Shown: in pieces, positions 52,696 through 61,117 of the stretch
Layout: each line of letters opens with the position of its first letter
Numbering within the stretch: position 1 is the stretch's first letter
Source of the DNA: Clostridiales bacterium SIT11
Lineage (GTDB): Bacteria > Bacillota > Clostridia > Tissierellales > Peptoniphilaceae
Assembly: GCA_001299455.1 (NCBI GenBank)
Contig: CYUK01000003.1
Location: 806,001-870,000 of the forward strand
DNA length: 64,000 nucleotides
Direction of reading: 5' to 3'
The notes under the pieces: generated by a model
Database searches by the model: none
What the model was told of the DNA's origin: nothing
Seen by the model: the letters and a program-made list of their open reading frames with translations, nothing else
Translations under genes and position numbers: made by a program

Positions 52696-53289
52696 ATGAA
52701 TCTTTCAACACTCATTAAATACCAGGCCCTGATGCTCCTGACCCAGGGCCTCCTCTACTTTGGATCTGAGATTTTCCAAAAAAATCCCCATGACATTTCC
52801 ACAGATTTTGACCAGAAAATTCCTGTCATTCCTCTCTTTACCTATATCTATATCCTTTGGTTTCCTGTCATCGCCCTCTTTCCCATCCACCTCTACCAGG
52901 CCTCTCCCCCTCTTTACAAGGCCTATATGGTCACCTGGATGATTGAACTTGCCATCAGCACGATCATTTATATGGCCTATCCCACTAGCTTTACCCGGCC
53001 TAGGAATATCAAGGACTACCCCGGCGGCTGGCTTTTAAAAATCGTCTACCATTTTAGCTACAAGGGCCTCAACTGTATGCCCAGTATGCACTGCTCCATG
53101 TGTGCCATGGTCCTCTTCTTTACCTTCTTGGCTCCTGACCTGTCCCTTCCTTTGAAGCTCATCTACACCCTCCTGCCCCTGGGCATCCTCCTGTCCACTG
53201 TTTTTACAAAACAGCACGTAATTTTAGACCTGGTGACAGGCGTTCTTTTGGGAATCCTCTCCTCCCTCCTGGCCTTGGCCATACTTTAA
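52696..53289 (+). CDS. PAP2-family membrane phosphatase
   Basis: A 197-residue membrane protein. ATG 52696 follows GGAGGTGGCTT; the open frame upstream to 52471 overlaps the GNAT gene and lacks a ribosome site. Active-site motifs are FTRPRNI (motif 1-like), PSMH in GLNCMPSMHCS (motif 2), and TKQHVILD (motif 3, with His and Asp). About five helices. It would dephosphorylate lipid phosphates such as phosphatidate, undecaprenyl-PP or inositol-lipids; the exact lipid is unknown. Confidence 0.88.
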   Translation: MNLSTLIKYQALMLLTQGLLYFGSEIFQKNPHDISTDFDQKIPVIPLFTYIYILWFPVIALFPIHLYQASPPLYKAYMVTWMIELAISTIIYMAYPTSFTRPRNIKDYPGGWLLKIVYHFSYKGLNCMPSMHCSMCAMVLFFTFLAPDLSLPLKLIYTLLPLGILLSTVFTKQHVILDLVTGVLLGILSSLLALAIL

Positions 53290-53307
53290 TCATCCATAAA
53301 CAATTTA

Positions 53308-53336
53308 GGGCACCTGCCAAAGCAAGTGCCCTTTTT
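53308..53336 (+). terminator. Terminator of the PAP2 gene
   Basis: Stem GGGCAC / GTGCCC extended by partial TGC/GCA pairing, followed by TTTTT. Confidence 0.82.
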
Positions 53337-53381
53337 ATTGCCGGTATGAATTTCCTTTACATTTTATCCTGTCCTAAGACC

Positions 53382-53612
53382 TTATTCTTTCGCTTCCATC
53401 CACATTAAAATTCGCTTGCAATTGGGACAATACCAGGCCGGCTGATCCATAATCGTTGTAGATACAGGAATCCTTTCCCGACTGAAAAAGCCCTTGATTC
53501 CCTTCTTTTTCTTTTCTTCCTCTGCTGTAAATTCATAGAAGGCCCCTCCTCCTTGGTTGACCCCTTCTACGCTGCCTGGAACCATGTCCCGGCCACAGTT
53601 TAAACACTTCAT
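53382..53612 (-). CDS. Small two-CxxC zinc-binding protein
   Basis: A 76-residue protein. Two knuckles, CLNCGR at the N-terminus and CPNCKR near the C-terminus, should bind one zinc; a basic Lys-rich segment lies between. It resembles the PF20097-type small proteins of Firmicutes, whose role is unknown. No membrane helix. GAGGTG precedes ATG 53612. Confidence 0.7.
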   Translation of the reverse strand: MKCLNCGRDMVPGSVEGVNQGGGAFYEFTAEEEKKKKGIKGFFSRERIPVSTTIMDQPAWYCPNCKRILMWMEAKE

Positions 53613-53671
53613 TTATTCACCTCTTTAAGATTCTTGAACTTTCTAACTTTTAAAAGTCTCTAAGCCTGCCT

Positions 53672-54106
53672 TTAGACCTTAGCCAGGACAAAGTCGTCCC
53701 CGTAGTTTGCCATTAAGCTTCCAAAAAAGGCCTGGTCCTCCTCATGGAAAATATCCAGGTAAACTTCCGTCCCATAGTGGGCGCTGGATAACTTGCACCG
53801 GTGGTTTTCAATATTTATGGTAAAGTAGCTGGTCATCTTATTGTAAATATCCTTGTCCCGGGGCTTGTCTTCCAAGAGCTGGCGGAGGAGGTCGTGACTG
53901 ACCTTGCCTTTAATGGATACTTCCCGGTTTCGAAAGCCTGCCAAAGACGGGTTTCCATACGGACTGGCCTTTTTAATTTCTTCCAGCTCTTCCCGCCAAC
54001 AGCGGATTTCAAAGGTATCTCCTGGAGAGACAAAGTGGCAGATGAGGGCATTCCACCAGGTATCATCCACGCCGGCATCAATCATCTGAACATCATAGCG
54101 GACCAT
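53672..54106 (-). CDS. Conserved hypothetical protein
   Basis: A 144-residue soluble protein without signal peptide or membrane helix. It is rich in aromatic residues and ends in alternating strands (CKLSSAHYGTEVYLDIFHEEDQ). I recognise no family. AAGGAGGTTTT precedes ATG 54106; it lies 18 bases after the thioredoxin-like gene, so the two may be one transcript. Confidence 0.65.
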   Translation of the reverse strand: MVRYDVQMIDAGVDDTWWNALICHFVSPGDTFEIRCWREELEEIKKASPYGNPSLAGFRNREVSIKGKVSHDLLRQLLEDKPRDKDIYNKMTSYFTINIENHRCKLSSAHYGTEVYLDIFHEEDQAFFGSLMANYGDDFVLAKV

Positions 54107-54124
54107 GAAAACCTCCTTCCCGTT

Positions 54125-54412
54125 CTAGGATTTAAGAGTCCTCTTAAAGCTTTCAAAGTCAAAAAACCCGGCCATCCGGCCCAATTCCTTGCCATCCCTT
54201 AAGTAAAGGAGGGTGGGGAAGGAAAAAACCTGAAATTTCCCTCGTAGGTCCGGACAGTCACTTAAGTCCACCACCATGAACTTCCCCGGAAAATCCCTTA
54301 GCTCTTCCAGGCTCTTCCTCTTCATTCCCTGGCAAAGGCCACAGTCTTCCCCTTGGAAAAACAGGAAGACCCGGCCCTTTTTATAGTCCTCATTAAATTT
54401 TACAAGGTCCAT
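54125..54412 (-). CDS. Thioredoxin-like protein with CGLC motif
   Basis: A 95-residue single thioredoxin fold. The active site CGLC lies in GEDCGLCQGMK and the cis-proline in FSFPTLLYL. CGLC is unlike thioredoxin CGPC and suits glutaredoxin- or TlpA-like redox roles. ATG 54412 follows GAGGTGG; an in-frame GTG at 54421 is weaker. No signal peptide, so it is cytoplasmic. Its partner is unknown. Confidence 0.8.
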   Translation of the reverse strand: MDLVKFNEDYKKGRVFLFFQGEDCGLCQGMKRKSLEELRDFPGKFMVVDLSDCPDLRGKFQVFSFPTLLYLRDGKELGRMAGFFDFESFKRTLKS

Positions 54413-54452
54413 TTTTTCCACCTCAACTTTTCTATATATTCTTTTATACCAT

Positions 54453-54538
54453 AAATCCGCACTTTAAAATAGGTCCATTTTCTACAAATCCGCACTTCAA
54501 TAACCCCTATTTCCTACAAATCCGCAACAAAATCCGTA
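54453..54538. repeat. Short direct repeats of AAATCCGCA in a divergent promoter region
   Basis: The 9-base unit AAATCCGCA occurs at 54453, 54486 and 54518, with a partial copy AAATCCGTA at 54530. Copies 1 and 2 extend to AAATCCGCACTT; copies 2 and 3 share a leading CTAC. Spacing is 33, 32 and 12 bases, near three helical turns for the first two steps. The region separates the thioredoxin-like gene (-) from the DUF4300 gene (+), so these look like regulator-binding sites; it is not a CRISPR array. Confidence 0.6.
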
Positions 54539-54638
54539 TTTTTTAGAACTATTTTTCCTTTCTAATCTTTTTCTCCTCCATTTCCTTATAGTATAATGAA
54601 AGCAATCAAGACCTATCCTATATTTTTAAGAGGTGACT

Positions 54639-55478
54639 ATGAAAAAAACCATTTTATCCTTGATTTTTCTATTGGCCCTGGTTGGAGGCTGCCAAAAAGA
54701 CCAGGCTGGAGGAAAAATCACTCAGCCCTCCCTGTCCAATATGGCCAATGAAAAAAGTTTACAATTTGTAAGCCAGGCCCTTGAAGAAGGCCTCGTAAAA
54801 GAGAGAACCACATCCCAGAAAGGCCTGGATACCTTCCTGGCCCTGGTCCAGGACTATAACGAATCTGTAGGCAAAGAAAAGCTCCTAGGCGACTTTGAGA
54901 ACAATTTACAGCCAGACTATGACACCGGCAAACTTATTGAAGCCAGGCAAAAAAATCCCGGCAAGTACCCCGACACCAATTGCCGGATCACCGCCTTCCT
55001 CCTGGCTAAGGATGGCCTAAAGGCCCCGCAAGAAGCTCCAATGGATGATGACCTCCTCTTTATGGATGAAGAAAAAATCCAAGAGGGAAAGTTGTTTACC
55101 CACCAGGACTTTGAAAAGTTTAAACAGTTTTTCTCAAGGATCCCCACAGTAGATTCCAAGGATCCCAAGACCCATGGGAAAATCATGGAAACCTACTATG
55201 AGGACTGGACCTTCCCTGAAAATTCCCACCTCCTGGCCCTAATCCTCCATGATAAACTGGACGGAAACTACCTCTTTATAGGCCATATCGGCCTCTTGAC
55301 CAAAATCCAAGGCCGCTACCTCTTCCTGGAAAAAATCTCCTTTGAAGAACCCTACCAGGCCATTCAATTCCCCACAAAAGAAGCCTGCTACAAGTATTTA
55401 AAGGAAAAATTTAAAGACTATACCGATCCAGACGCCGCCCCACCCTTTTTGATGGATAATGGACACTTTGTCGAATAA
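54639..55478 (+). CDS. DUF4300-family lipoprotein
   Basis: A 279-residue lipoprotein. The signal MKKTILSLIFLLALVGGC ends in a lipobox (VGGC); the mature part fits DUF4300: NMANEKSLQFVSQALEEG, the core NPGKYPDTNCRITAFLL, and the C-terminal block around HIGLLTKIQGRYLFLEKISF. ATG 54639 is chosen over the in-frame GTG 54633 because AAGAGG lies 5 bases before it. Family function is unknown; it sits on the cell surface. Confidence 0.8.
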   Translation: MKKTILSLIFLLALVGGCQKDQAGGKITQPSLSNMANEKSLQFVSQALEEGLVKERTTSQKGLDTFLALVQDYNESVGKEKLLGDFENNLQPDYDTGKLIEARQKNPGKYPDTNCRITAFLLAKDGLKAPQEAPMDDDLLFMDEEKIQEGKLFTHQDFEKFKQFFSRIPTVDSKDPKTHGKIMETYYEDWTFPENSHLLALILHDKLDGNYLFIGHIGLLTKIQGRYLFLEKISFEEPYQAIQFPTKEACYKYLKEKFKDYTDPDAAPPFLMDNGHFVE

Positions 55479-55485
55479 AAAAGCC

Positions 55486-55533
55486 CCTTGTTAAACTCGG
55501 GATACCTTCCCATAGTTAACAAGGAACCTTTTT
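55486..55533. terminator. Bidirectional terminator after the DUF4300 gene
   Basis: Arms CCTTGTTAA and TTAACAAGG, with CTTTTT following on the plus strand and TTTTTT on the minus. The 55534-55675 stretch holds no gene I can support. Confidence 0.8.
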
Positions 55534-55675
55534 ATATACACATGAAAATCCTAATAACTATTTAATGAAGTTTAATAGCAAACTTGGAAAAGTTTAAATT
55601 ATAAGGATATATTCGATGGGAAACAAGATTTATTCCTATATTCCCAACCCAGTCAAGTCTTCTTTCCTTCCTAGC

Positions 55676-55724
55676 AAAAAAATAAGAGGCCGGAGAGTCC
55701 AAAAGACTCAAAATCCGCCTCTTA
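55676..55724 (-). terminator. Terminator of the hydrolase gene pair
   Basis: Minus-strand stem TAAGAGGC / GCCTCTTA extended by GAGTC/GACTC near the loop, followed by TTTTTTT; it starts right at the stop of the 99-residue gene. Confidence 0.85.
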
Positions 55725-56024
55725 CTAGGGTTCATAAACCTCATAGACACTATAAACTTGAAAGCCGCTCCTAACAAGAAGGGCCAAGACCTGGGGAATT
55801 TCCCGGACTTGCAAATAAAGGTTGACCCCATTATAGGTGTAGAGGGCTCGGCCATAGTAGGGACCGTCCCTGTGGTTTAAAACTTCCATCAGGTCATTTC
55901 GAACTTGCCCCATCTGTCCGATTTGAAAAAAGATGGTGACATATTCCTCCCTATCTGCCTCGGTATTTACTTGACGAATGAGTTGAACCAATCTTCTACC
56001 TACTTTCTCGTTCTCTTCCGACAC
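55725..56024 (-). CDS. Small hypothetical protein coupled to the membrane hydrolase
   Basis: A 99-residue soluble protein beginning with GTG 56024 and ending YEVYEP. It overlaps the end of the hydrolase gene by 29 bases, so translation may be coupled; the ribosome site GAGG is close to the start. The sequence (RRLVQLIRQVNTEADREEYV) is helical at first, then strands. I recognise no family. A later start is possible. Confidence 0.55.
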   Translation of the reverse strand: MSEENEKVGRRLVQLIRQVNTEADREEYVTIFFQIGQMGQVRNDLMEVLNHRDGPYYGRALYTYNGVNLYLQVREIPQVLALLVRSGFQVYSVYEVYEP

Positions 56025-58056
56025 CTACCTCGTCAAGTATTATATTCCCATTATTTTCTGTTTTAAACATAATTTTTATAGAAGCCAGCCTAGAGGGATC
56101 TAGACCGGTTTTTTGGACTTCTTCCTGGTCCAGGGAAAAGTCCAGGCTTTGGAAGGCCGTCTTGTTTGTTTCCTTCTTATTGAAAAGATAAAATTTCGTC
56201 AGAGCAAAATCCAAGCTTGGTTCTAATCCTTGAATCTTGGGGTTTAGATAAGCCTGTTTTCCCTCCTGGTCCTGGAGGAGGACTTGAACATCTACCTCTT
56301 CTCCGCCCTGGTTACTCAAATCTAGACGGAGGTAGTCTCCATCTCCCAGATGAAAATCGGGCAGGTCCATTTGATACTGGGCCGTCCTTGTAAAGGACAT
56401 GTTGAGACCGTGGAAGGTGTCCGGTCCACCGCTATTCATGTGTCCTAGGGCTTCTTCCCTGTAGGAGTTGGCTCCCAGAACCTGACTCCTGCCTCCCCAG
56501 CTGTTGGTGGCAATGAGGGAGTCTTCTTCAAAGTCTGCCAGGACTTCCTCTCCTCCTCTTTCTTTTTTTATCCAGTAGAGGTTTCTGGGCAAATATTTTT
56601 CTGGATTCCTATAAAAATCTTCTTTTCCTTCCAGAATATCCTCCATAAAGGCTTCCAGGGTCTTGGCCACCAGGGCCTTTTGGCTGGACCGGGACAGGAG
56701 GTCCTTGCGGTTGTAGAAAAGGGCCTTAGGAAGAGTTTTGTCACTTTTCCAAAGGTCATTACTGCCAGAATGGTCCATAAAGCCTGCATAGATGGCCATT
56801 TTATAGAGCTTGGGATCTGTATTGGAAACATGTTTATAGCCGTCGTCCCCCATAAAGGAATTGACGTCGGCATCGTGGCTCCCCTGGAGGGTTAAGTAGA
56901 AAATATTTTTTAGGCTGGAACTATGACCTGCCGGCGTGTACTGGCCGGATGTCGGCGACAGGGTCATGACTCCCTTGATTTTCAAGGGATAATTCAGGCT
57001 TCGGCTGGCTTCATCGGGATAGTGGTCTCTTTCTGTAAAGTCTGCCGCCAAATGGACAGCCTCCCCTCCCCGGGAGTGGCCTGCTAAAAAGAGTTTTTCT
57101 TCATCAAAGGCTTGGTAAAAGGGGGACTTTGGGTCCTTGTTCTTCTGGAAAAGTTCCTGGATATTTTCCAGGAGAAGAATGGCTCGGGCATCATTTTCAT
57201 TGCCCACTCCCTTGCCCAGGTAGCCGTTTAAAAAGCTTTCATCTACGCTAACTGTGGCAATTCCTTTTTGGGCCAGGTAGCGGCCTAGGTAGTCATAGCC
57301 CAGTTCACTTTTTGTGGTCATATTGTGGTTGCCATGGATGAAAAAGAGGACAGGGGCCCTTTTTTTCTTGGGTAGGTAGACCTTTCCCCGGAGGGGAGCT
57401 TCGCTTAAAGAAAAGCCCCAGTAATAATCTCGAAGCTTTTTATTCAAACCATTGTAGGAGACATAGGGGGAAAGATTGACCGTCTTAAAAGGAGGGCGGC
57501 CGTAGTAAAATTCCTGGCTGGCCCGTCCCTGGATCCTAGCTTCTTCAAGGTCCACCCTCTGCCTTTGAGGGCTTTGGATGCCTGGGAAGGCTAAAAAAAC
57601 CACCAGGAGACTTTGGAGGACCAGGCCAAAAACAAAGGCTGGACCTCCTCTTTTTTCCCTATGGACCAAGGCCAAAAGGGACCGGATAAAAATCCACTGG
57701 ATGAGAAAAAAGCCCCCTGTCCAAAGGGCGACTTCCAAGTCTCCTAGGTTCCCATCTTTAGCTAAGCCGTCAAAAAGTTCATAGAGGCAGTAGATTAGGG
57801 CTAAAGGGGGCACCAAGACCAGAAGACCTCCGTAGGGGGTCCTTGCTAAAAGTTTTTTTAAAATCCAGTGGGCCAGGGAACAAACCAAAGTTCCCAGGAC
57901 TACAGCCAGGAGGCTAGTAACCAGGTTTGACCTTTGATCATCTAGGACAAAGCCTGTCCAGGACCCGTAGATTAAAAGGACGGATAGAAAATAAAAATAT
58001 ATTTCTAGGGGCCATAAATCTAGGCCCAAAAATTTTTTCCATTTTTTCCCTTGCAT
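55996..58056 (-). CDS. Membrane-anchored alpha/beta hydrolase with C-terminal beta domain
   Basis: A 686-residue protein. Residues about 15-160 hold five membrane helices. Residues about 225-530 form an alpha/beta hydrolase: oxyanion HGNH at 241-244, nucleophile Ser328 in GHSRGGEA, with acid and His candidates in GSHDADVNSF and GFMDHSG. The last 160 residues (ISYLRLDLSNQGGEEVDVQV-like strands) look like a jelly-roll binding domain. Such a layout places the catalytic part outside the cell, acting on lipids, wall esters or peptides; the substrate is unknown. GGAGGAAAAAG precedes ATG 58056. Confidence 0.75.
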   Translation of the reverse strand: MQGKKWKKFLGLDLWPLEIYFYFLSVLLIYGSWTGFVLDDQRSNLVTSLLAVVLGTLVCSLAHWILKKLLARTPYGGLLVLVPPLALIYCLYELFDGLAKDGNLGDLEVALWTGGFFLIQWIFIRSLLALVHREKRGGPAFVFGLVLQSLLVVFLAFPGIQSPQRQRVDLEEARIQGRASQEFYYGRPPFKTVNLSPYVSYNGLNKKLRDYYWGFSLSEAPLRGKVYLPKKKRAPVLFFIHGNHNMTTKSELGYDYLGRYLAQKGIATVSVDESFLNGYLGKGVGNENDARAILLLENIQELFQKNKDPKSPFYQAFDEEKLFLAGHSRGGEAVHLAADFTERDHYPDEASRSLNYPLKIKGVMTLSPTSGQYTPAGHSSSLKNIFYLTLQGSHDADVNSFMGDDGYKHVSNTDPKLYKMAIYAGFMDHSGSNDLWKSDKTLPKALFYNRKDLLSRSSQKALVAKTLEAFMEDILEGKEDFYRNPEKYLPRNLYWIKKERGGEEVLADFEEDSLIATNSWGGRSQVLGANSYREEALGHMNSGGPDTFHGLNMSFTRTAQYQMDLPDFHLGDGDYLRLDLSNQGGEEVDVQVLLQDQEGKQAYLNPKIQGLEPSLDFALTKFYLFNKKETNKTAFQSLDFSLDQEEVQKTGLDPSRLASIKIMFKTENNGNIILDEVGVGRERESR

Positions 58057-58101
58057 CTTTTTCCTCCGAAAAGCCCTTCTTGGGGGTCAATAGGAAGCTT
58101 T

Positions 58102-58962
58102 TTATGCTTCATCCGCCTGAGTCTCTTCTTCAAGCCAGGCTGGAAACTTGTCCTTTTGGAAGGTCCTCTTCACATCCTTGGCACTGATTTTTTCCTTGGT
58201 CTTGTCTTCGTCATGGTAGACCAGGTCCACTTTTTCTTCAATTAAATGGACATTTTTTACCGTGGCCCGTCCCTTTTCTGTATGAACCAGTTCTCCTGCA
58301 AAGGGCATACACTTGTGAAGACATTCATATCCCTCCTGTTCATAGCGGAGGCAGCACATTAAGCGCCCACAGGACCCGGAAATTTTACTGGAATTTAAGG
58401 ATAAGTCTTGGTCCTTGGCCATTTTAATGGTTACCGGTTCAAAGTTTTCTAGAAAGCTGGCACAGCAACAGGGCCGACCACAGGATCCTAGGCCTCCCAC
58501 AAGCTTGGCCTTGTCCCGGACACCTACTTGTCTGAGCTCAATCCGGGTCCGATAAATTCGAGCCAAGTCTCGGACAAGTCCCCGAAAGTCCACCCGACCG
58601 TCGGCTGTAAAGTAAAATAAGAGCTTGGACCGGTCAAAGGTGTATTCGCTCCGGATTAACTTCATGTCTAAATTATTTTTTTCAATATATTCCTGGCAGA
58701 CCGGCAGGGCTTCCTTGGCATCTCGTTCATTTTCCCGAAGAATGGCCTGGTCTTCCTCTGTCATCTTCCGAAGGACCGGTTTTAGGTCTCCCACAATGTC
58801 CTTCTCCTCTATTTCCTGGTTGCCCACGGCCACCTTGGCCGCCTTAAGCCCCCAGCTCATTTGGACAATCACCTGGTCCTTAGCTTCAAAGTGCTTTCCT
58901 TGGCTGGCAAAGTGGTAGATCTTTCCCGTAGGTTTAAACTGCACACCTACAACATCGATCAT
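58102..58962 (-). CDS. ricT: RicT/YaaT (PSP1-domain) protein
   Basis: A 286-residue PSP1-domain protein. The cysteine-rich segments CGRPCCCASF and SGSCGRLMCCLRYE match the iron-sulfur ligands of Bacillus RicT, which acts with RicA and RicF in RNase Y-dependent mRNA processing. It overlaps holB in ATGA and ends the tmk-to-ricT run, a conserved Firmicutes gene order. The last 20 residues are acidic and variable. Confidence 0.92.
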   Translation of the reverse strand: MIDVVGVQFKPTGKIYHFASQGKHFEAKDQVIVQMSWGLKAAKVAVGNQEIEEKDIVGDLKPVLRKMTEEDQAILRENERDAKEALPVCQEYIEKNNLDMKLIRSEYTFDRSKLLFYFTADGRVDFRGLVRDLARIYRTRIELRQVGVRDKAKLVGGLGSCGRPCCCASFLENFEPVTIKMAKDQDLSLNSSKISGSCGRLMCCLRYEQEGYECLHKCMPFAGELVHTEKGRATVKNVHLIEEKVDLVYHDEDKTKEKISAKDVKRTFQKDKFPAWLEEETQADEA

Positions 58963-59915
58963 AAATATTCCTCCTGTATCTTTATTAGTAAAGCTTCAAT
59001 TCCTAATCGTTTATTTCCATTATGACTAAAATATTCCATACTCTTTTGAATTGTTTTTATAATAGTATAAAGTGAAGAAGTTTTCAAGCCTTGCCCTCCC
59101 TGGGCCTGAAAGCGGTCTGGCAAGTAAATCAGCTTGGACTCCTTGTCCTCCCGTAAAAGGAGGAGGTCTCGATAGTAGACCAAAAGCTGGAAGACCAGGT
59201 CTTCTAAAATGTCCTTGTGGTCTAGGAAAAATTCAGAAAAGACAAAGGGGTAGTCCCTGGACTTTCTGGAAAAGCCTTGGACGCCACGGAAGAGATCCTG
59301 GTAGATTTTTATTTTTTCCTCCTGGTCTAAAAGGTCCAAGGCCCGGCCCAGGCTCCCCCGACTAAAGTGGACAGCTTCTTCAAGGCCCTCCCTTTTTCCG
59401 TAGCCCCTTTCTTTTAACAGCGTCCGGACTTCTTCCTGGCTCAGGGGAGGGACCTGGACGATCCGACAGCGAGATAAAATTGTCGGCAGAATCTTCCCCT
59501 TATTAGTCCCGGTTAAAAATACGGCAACCCCTGGTTTGGGCTCTTCCAGGCTCTTTAAAAGGGCATTTTGCCCTTGAGGGGTCAAGTCATCTACATGGTC
59601 AATTAAAAAAACCTGGCTTTCAGACAGGTAGGCCGTCTTTTGACTTTCTTCTATAAAGTCCATCATATCTTGTTTTTTCAGGCCCTTGTCCTTGTCTTGA
59701 ATCAAGTGAAAGTCCGGGTGGTTGCCTGTTTCCAGCAAGTGCCTGGTCTTTTCTGGGTCGTCTCCACTTAAATAAAGCTGGGCCAGACTCTTGGCCAGGG
59801 TTTTCTTGCCCCCTCCCCGGTCTCCTAGAATCAAAAGACTATGGGGCAATCTTCCCTCCTGGCTCCGGAGGGAAAATTCCTCCAGGATTTTTTCATTTCC
59901 ATAGACCCCCACCAT
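58959..59915 (-). CDS. holB: DNA polymerase III delta' subunit
   Basis: A 318-residue clamp-loader subunit. The degenerate Walker A is GDRGGGKKT and the sensor-like SRC motif lies in LPTILSRCRIVQVPP. It lacks the four-cysteine zinc module that many delta' proteins have. It opens the beta clamp with DnaX and HolA. Its ATG overlaps the upstream c-di-AMP receptor gene stop (TAATG). Confidence 0.9.
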   Translation of the reverse strand: MVGVYGNEKILEEFSLRSQEGRLPHSLLILGDRGGGKKTLAKSLAQLYLSGDDPEKTRHLLETGNHPDFHLIQDKDKGLKKQDMMDFIEESQKTAYLSESQVFLIDHVDDLTPQGQNALLKSLEEPKPGVAVFLTGTNKGKILPTILSRCRIVQVPPLSQEEVRTLLKERGYGKREGLEEAVHFSRGSLGRALDLLDQEEKIKIYQDLFRGVQGFSRKSRDYPFVFSEFFLDHKDILEDLVFQLLVYYRDLLLLREDKESKLIYLPDRFQAQGGQGLKTSSLYTIIKTIQKSMEYFSHNGNKRLGIEALLIKIQEEYL

Positions 59916-60175
59916 TAATAGTGCCGTCCTGCGTCTCCTGCCATAATCATGACATGGATTCTCTCTTCTTCCTTGAGGTCTTGGCCAAGTTTTTGGAAAA
60001 TTTCCTTAATTTCAGGAATCCTCTCTTCCTTAATCCCTAAAATCACAGTAGAGTTGCCGGCCTTTAAAAAGCCTCCTGAAGAAGCCACTCGAGTAAAACG
60101 AATCTGCCTTTGTAAACATGCGTCTATTAAGTCATCCATTGCCTTATCAGGGACAATGGCTAGAATCATCTTCAT
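59915..60175 (-). CDS. Short DarA/PstA-like c-di-AMP receptor paralogue
   Basis: An 86-residue PII-like protein with the DarA motif SSGGFLKAGNSTVILGI. It is shorter than its 109-residue neighbour: the large loop and the C-terminal strand are cut, ending HVMIMAGDAGRHY. It follows darA by 8 bases with AGGAGGTTCC. In DarA the GGF-GN segment contacts c-di-AMP; whether this short form still binds is unknown. It may form heterotrimers with DarA. Confidence 0.75.
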   Translation of the reverse strand: MKMILAIVPDKAMDDLIDACLQRQIRFTRVASSGGFLKAGNSTVILGIKEERIPEIKEIFQKLGQDLKEEERIHVMIMAGDAGRHY

Positions 60176-60183
60176 GGAACCTC

Positions 60184-60513
60184 CTAGTAGCGAATGTATT
60201 CATCAATGTCCAGGATAAAGACTGTGGCGCCTCCAACAGTGACATTGACAGGATAGGGGGCATAGGATTCACCAGGCATGGTCACTGTCAGTAGACTGGT
60301 GGCCACTTCCCTGGTCTTACAGTTGTTTTCAATAATTTTTAAAAGGTCTTCCAGCCGGTTTTTTTTAACCCCCATTAAAAGGGTGGTGTTGCCAGACTTT
60401 AGGAATCCACCGGAAGTAGACAGTTTTGTCACCCGGTAGTCCGCCTTGGTGACTTCTTCAATTAATACATTGGCGTCTTGGTCTTGCACAATGGCCACAA
60501 CAAGTTTATCCAT
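60184..60513 (-). CDS. darA: PII-like cyclic-di-AMP receptor DarA/PstA
   Basis: A 109-residue trimeric signal protein. The conserved STSGGFLKSGNTTLLMGV segment and the C-terminal PVNVTVGGATVFILDIDEY strand are as in DarA/PstA. It binds c-di-AMP and relays cell-wall or potassium/osmotic status to unknown targets. The gene lies between tmk and holB, as in Bacillus, overlapping tmk by 8 bases. Confidence 0.92.
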   Translation of the reverse strand: MDKLVVAIVQDQDANVLIEEVTKADYRVTKLSTSGGFLKSGNTTLLMGVKKNRLEDLLKIIENNCKTREVATSLLTVTMPGESYAPYPVNVTVGGATVFILDIDEYIRY

Positions 60514-61117
60514 TTTTTTCCTCCAATACTTTAATACAAGCAGCTAATACTTTTTCCGGACTTTCATCGGCCTGGATGACCTGGATGTCCGGCCTCTTTT
60601 CCAGGGCCCTGTAGCCCTCTTGAACTCGGTTAAAAAAGGCATCTCCAGCCTGCTCCAGCCGGTCCCCTCCCAGGTCTGTCTTCCGTCCCAGAGTCTTCCG
60701 CCAGTCCACCTTTAAGTAAAAAGTAGCATCTGGCCTTAGGCCTCCTGTAGCAAAGAGATTAATATCTTCAATTTCCTTGGGGTCCAACTGGCGGCCATAG
60801 CCCTGGTAGGCAATACTTGAATAGACAAAGCGTTCACAGAGAACAACTTCGCCCCTTTCAAGGGCCGGGCGAATCTTTTTTTCCACATGTTCTGCCCGGG
60901 AGGCCGCATAGAGGAGGGCTTCCGTCCGAGAGGACATGGGGTCCTTGGCTTCCTTTAAAATCAAGTCCCGGAGAATTTCTCCCAGGTCTGTACCTCCCGG
61001 TTCCCGAGTCCAGAGGACTTTTTGCCCTCTGCCTTCAAAATATTCCTTTAAGCCCTGGGCCAGAGTCGATTTCCCAGACCCATCGCTTCCTTCCAGTACA
61101 ATAAATTTTCCCTTCAT
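60506..61117 (-). CDS. tmk: Thymidylate kinase
   Basis: A 203-residue dTMP kinase with Walker A EGSDGSGKSTLAQ, the DRx-type REPGGTDLGEILR loop and the LID region KTDLGGDRLEQ. It makes dTDP for DNA synthesis. Its ATG overlaps the decarboxylase-family stop by 4 bases (ATGA). Confidence 0.95.
   Translation of the reverse strand: MKGKFIVLEGSDGSGKSTLAQGLKEYFEGRGQKVLWTREPGGTDLGEILRDLILKEAKDPMSSRTEALLYAASRAEHVEKKIRPALERGEVVLCERFVYSSIAYQGYGRQLDPKEIEDINLFATGGLRPDATFYLKVDWRKTLGRKTDLGGDRLEQAGDAFFNRVQEGYRALEKRPDIQVIQADESPEKVLAACIKVLEEKNG

Noticed and set aside
54453-54538. CRISPR array
   Set aside because: Repeat units are only 9-12 bases, too few, with no cas genes nearby.
55562-55855. 97-codon minus-strand open frame overlapping the 99-residue gene
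   Set aside because: Overlaps the coupled gene in another frame, crosses its terminator and has no ribosome site.
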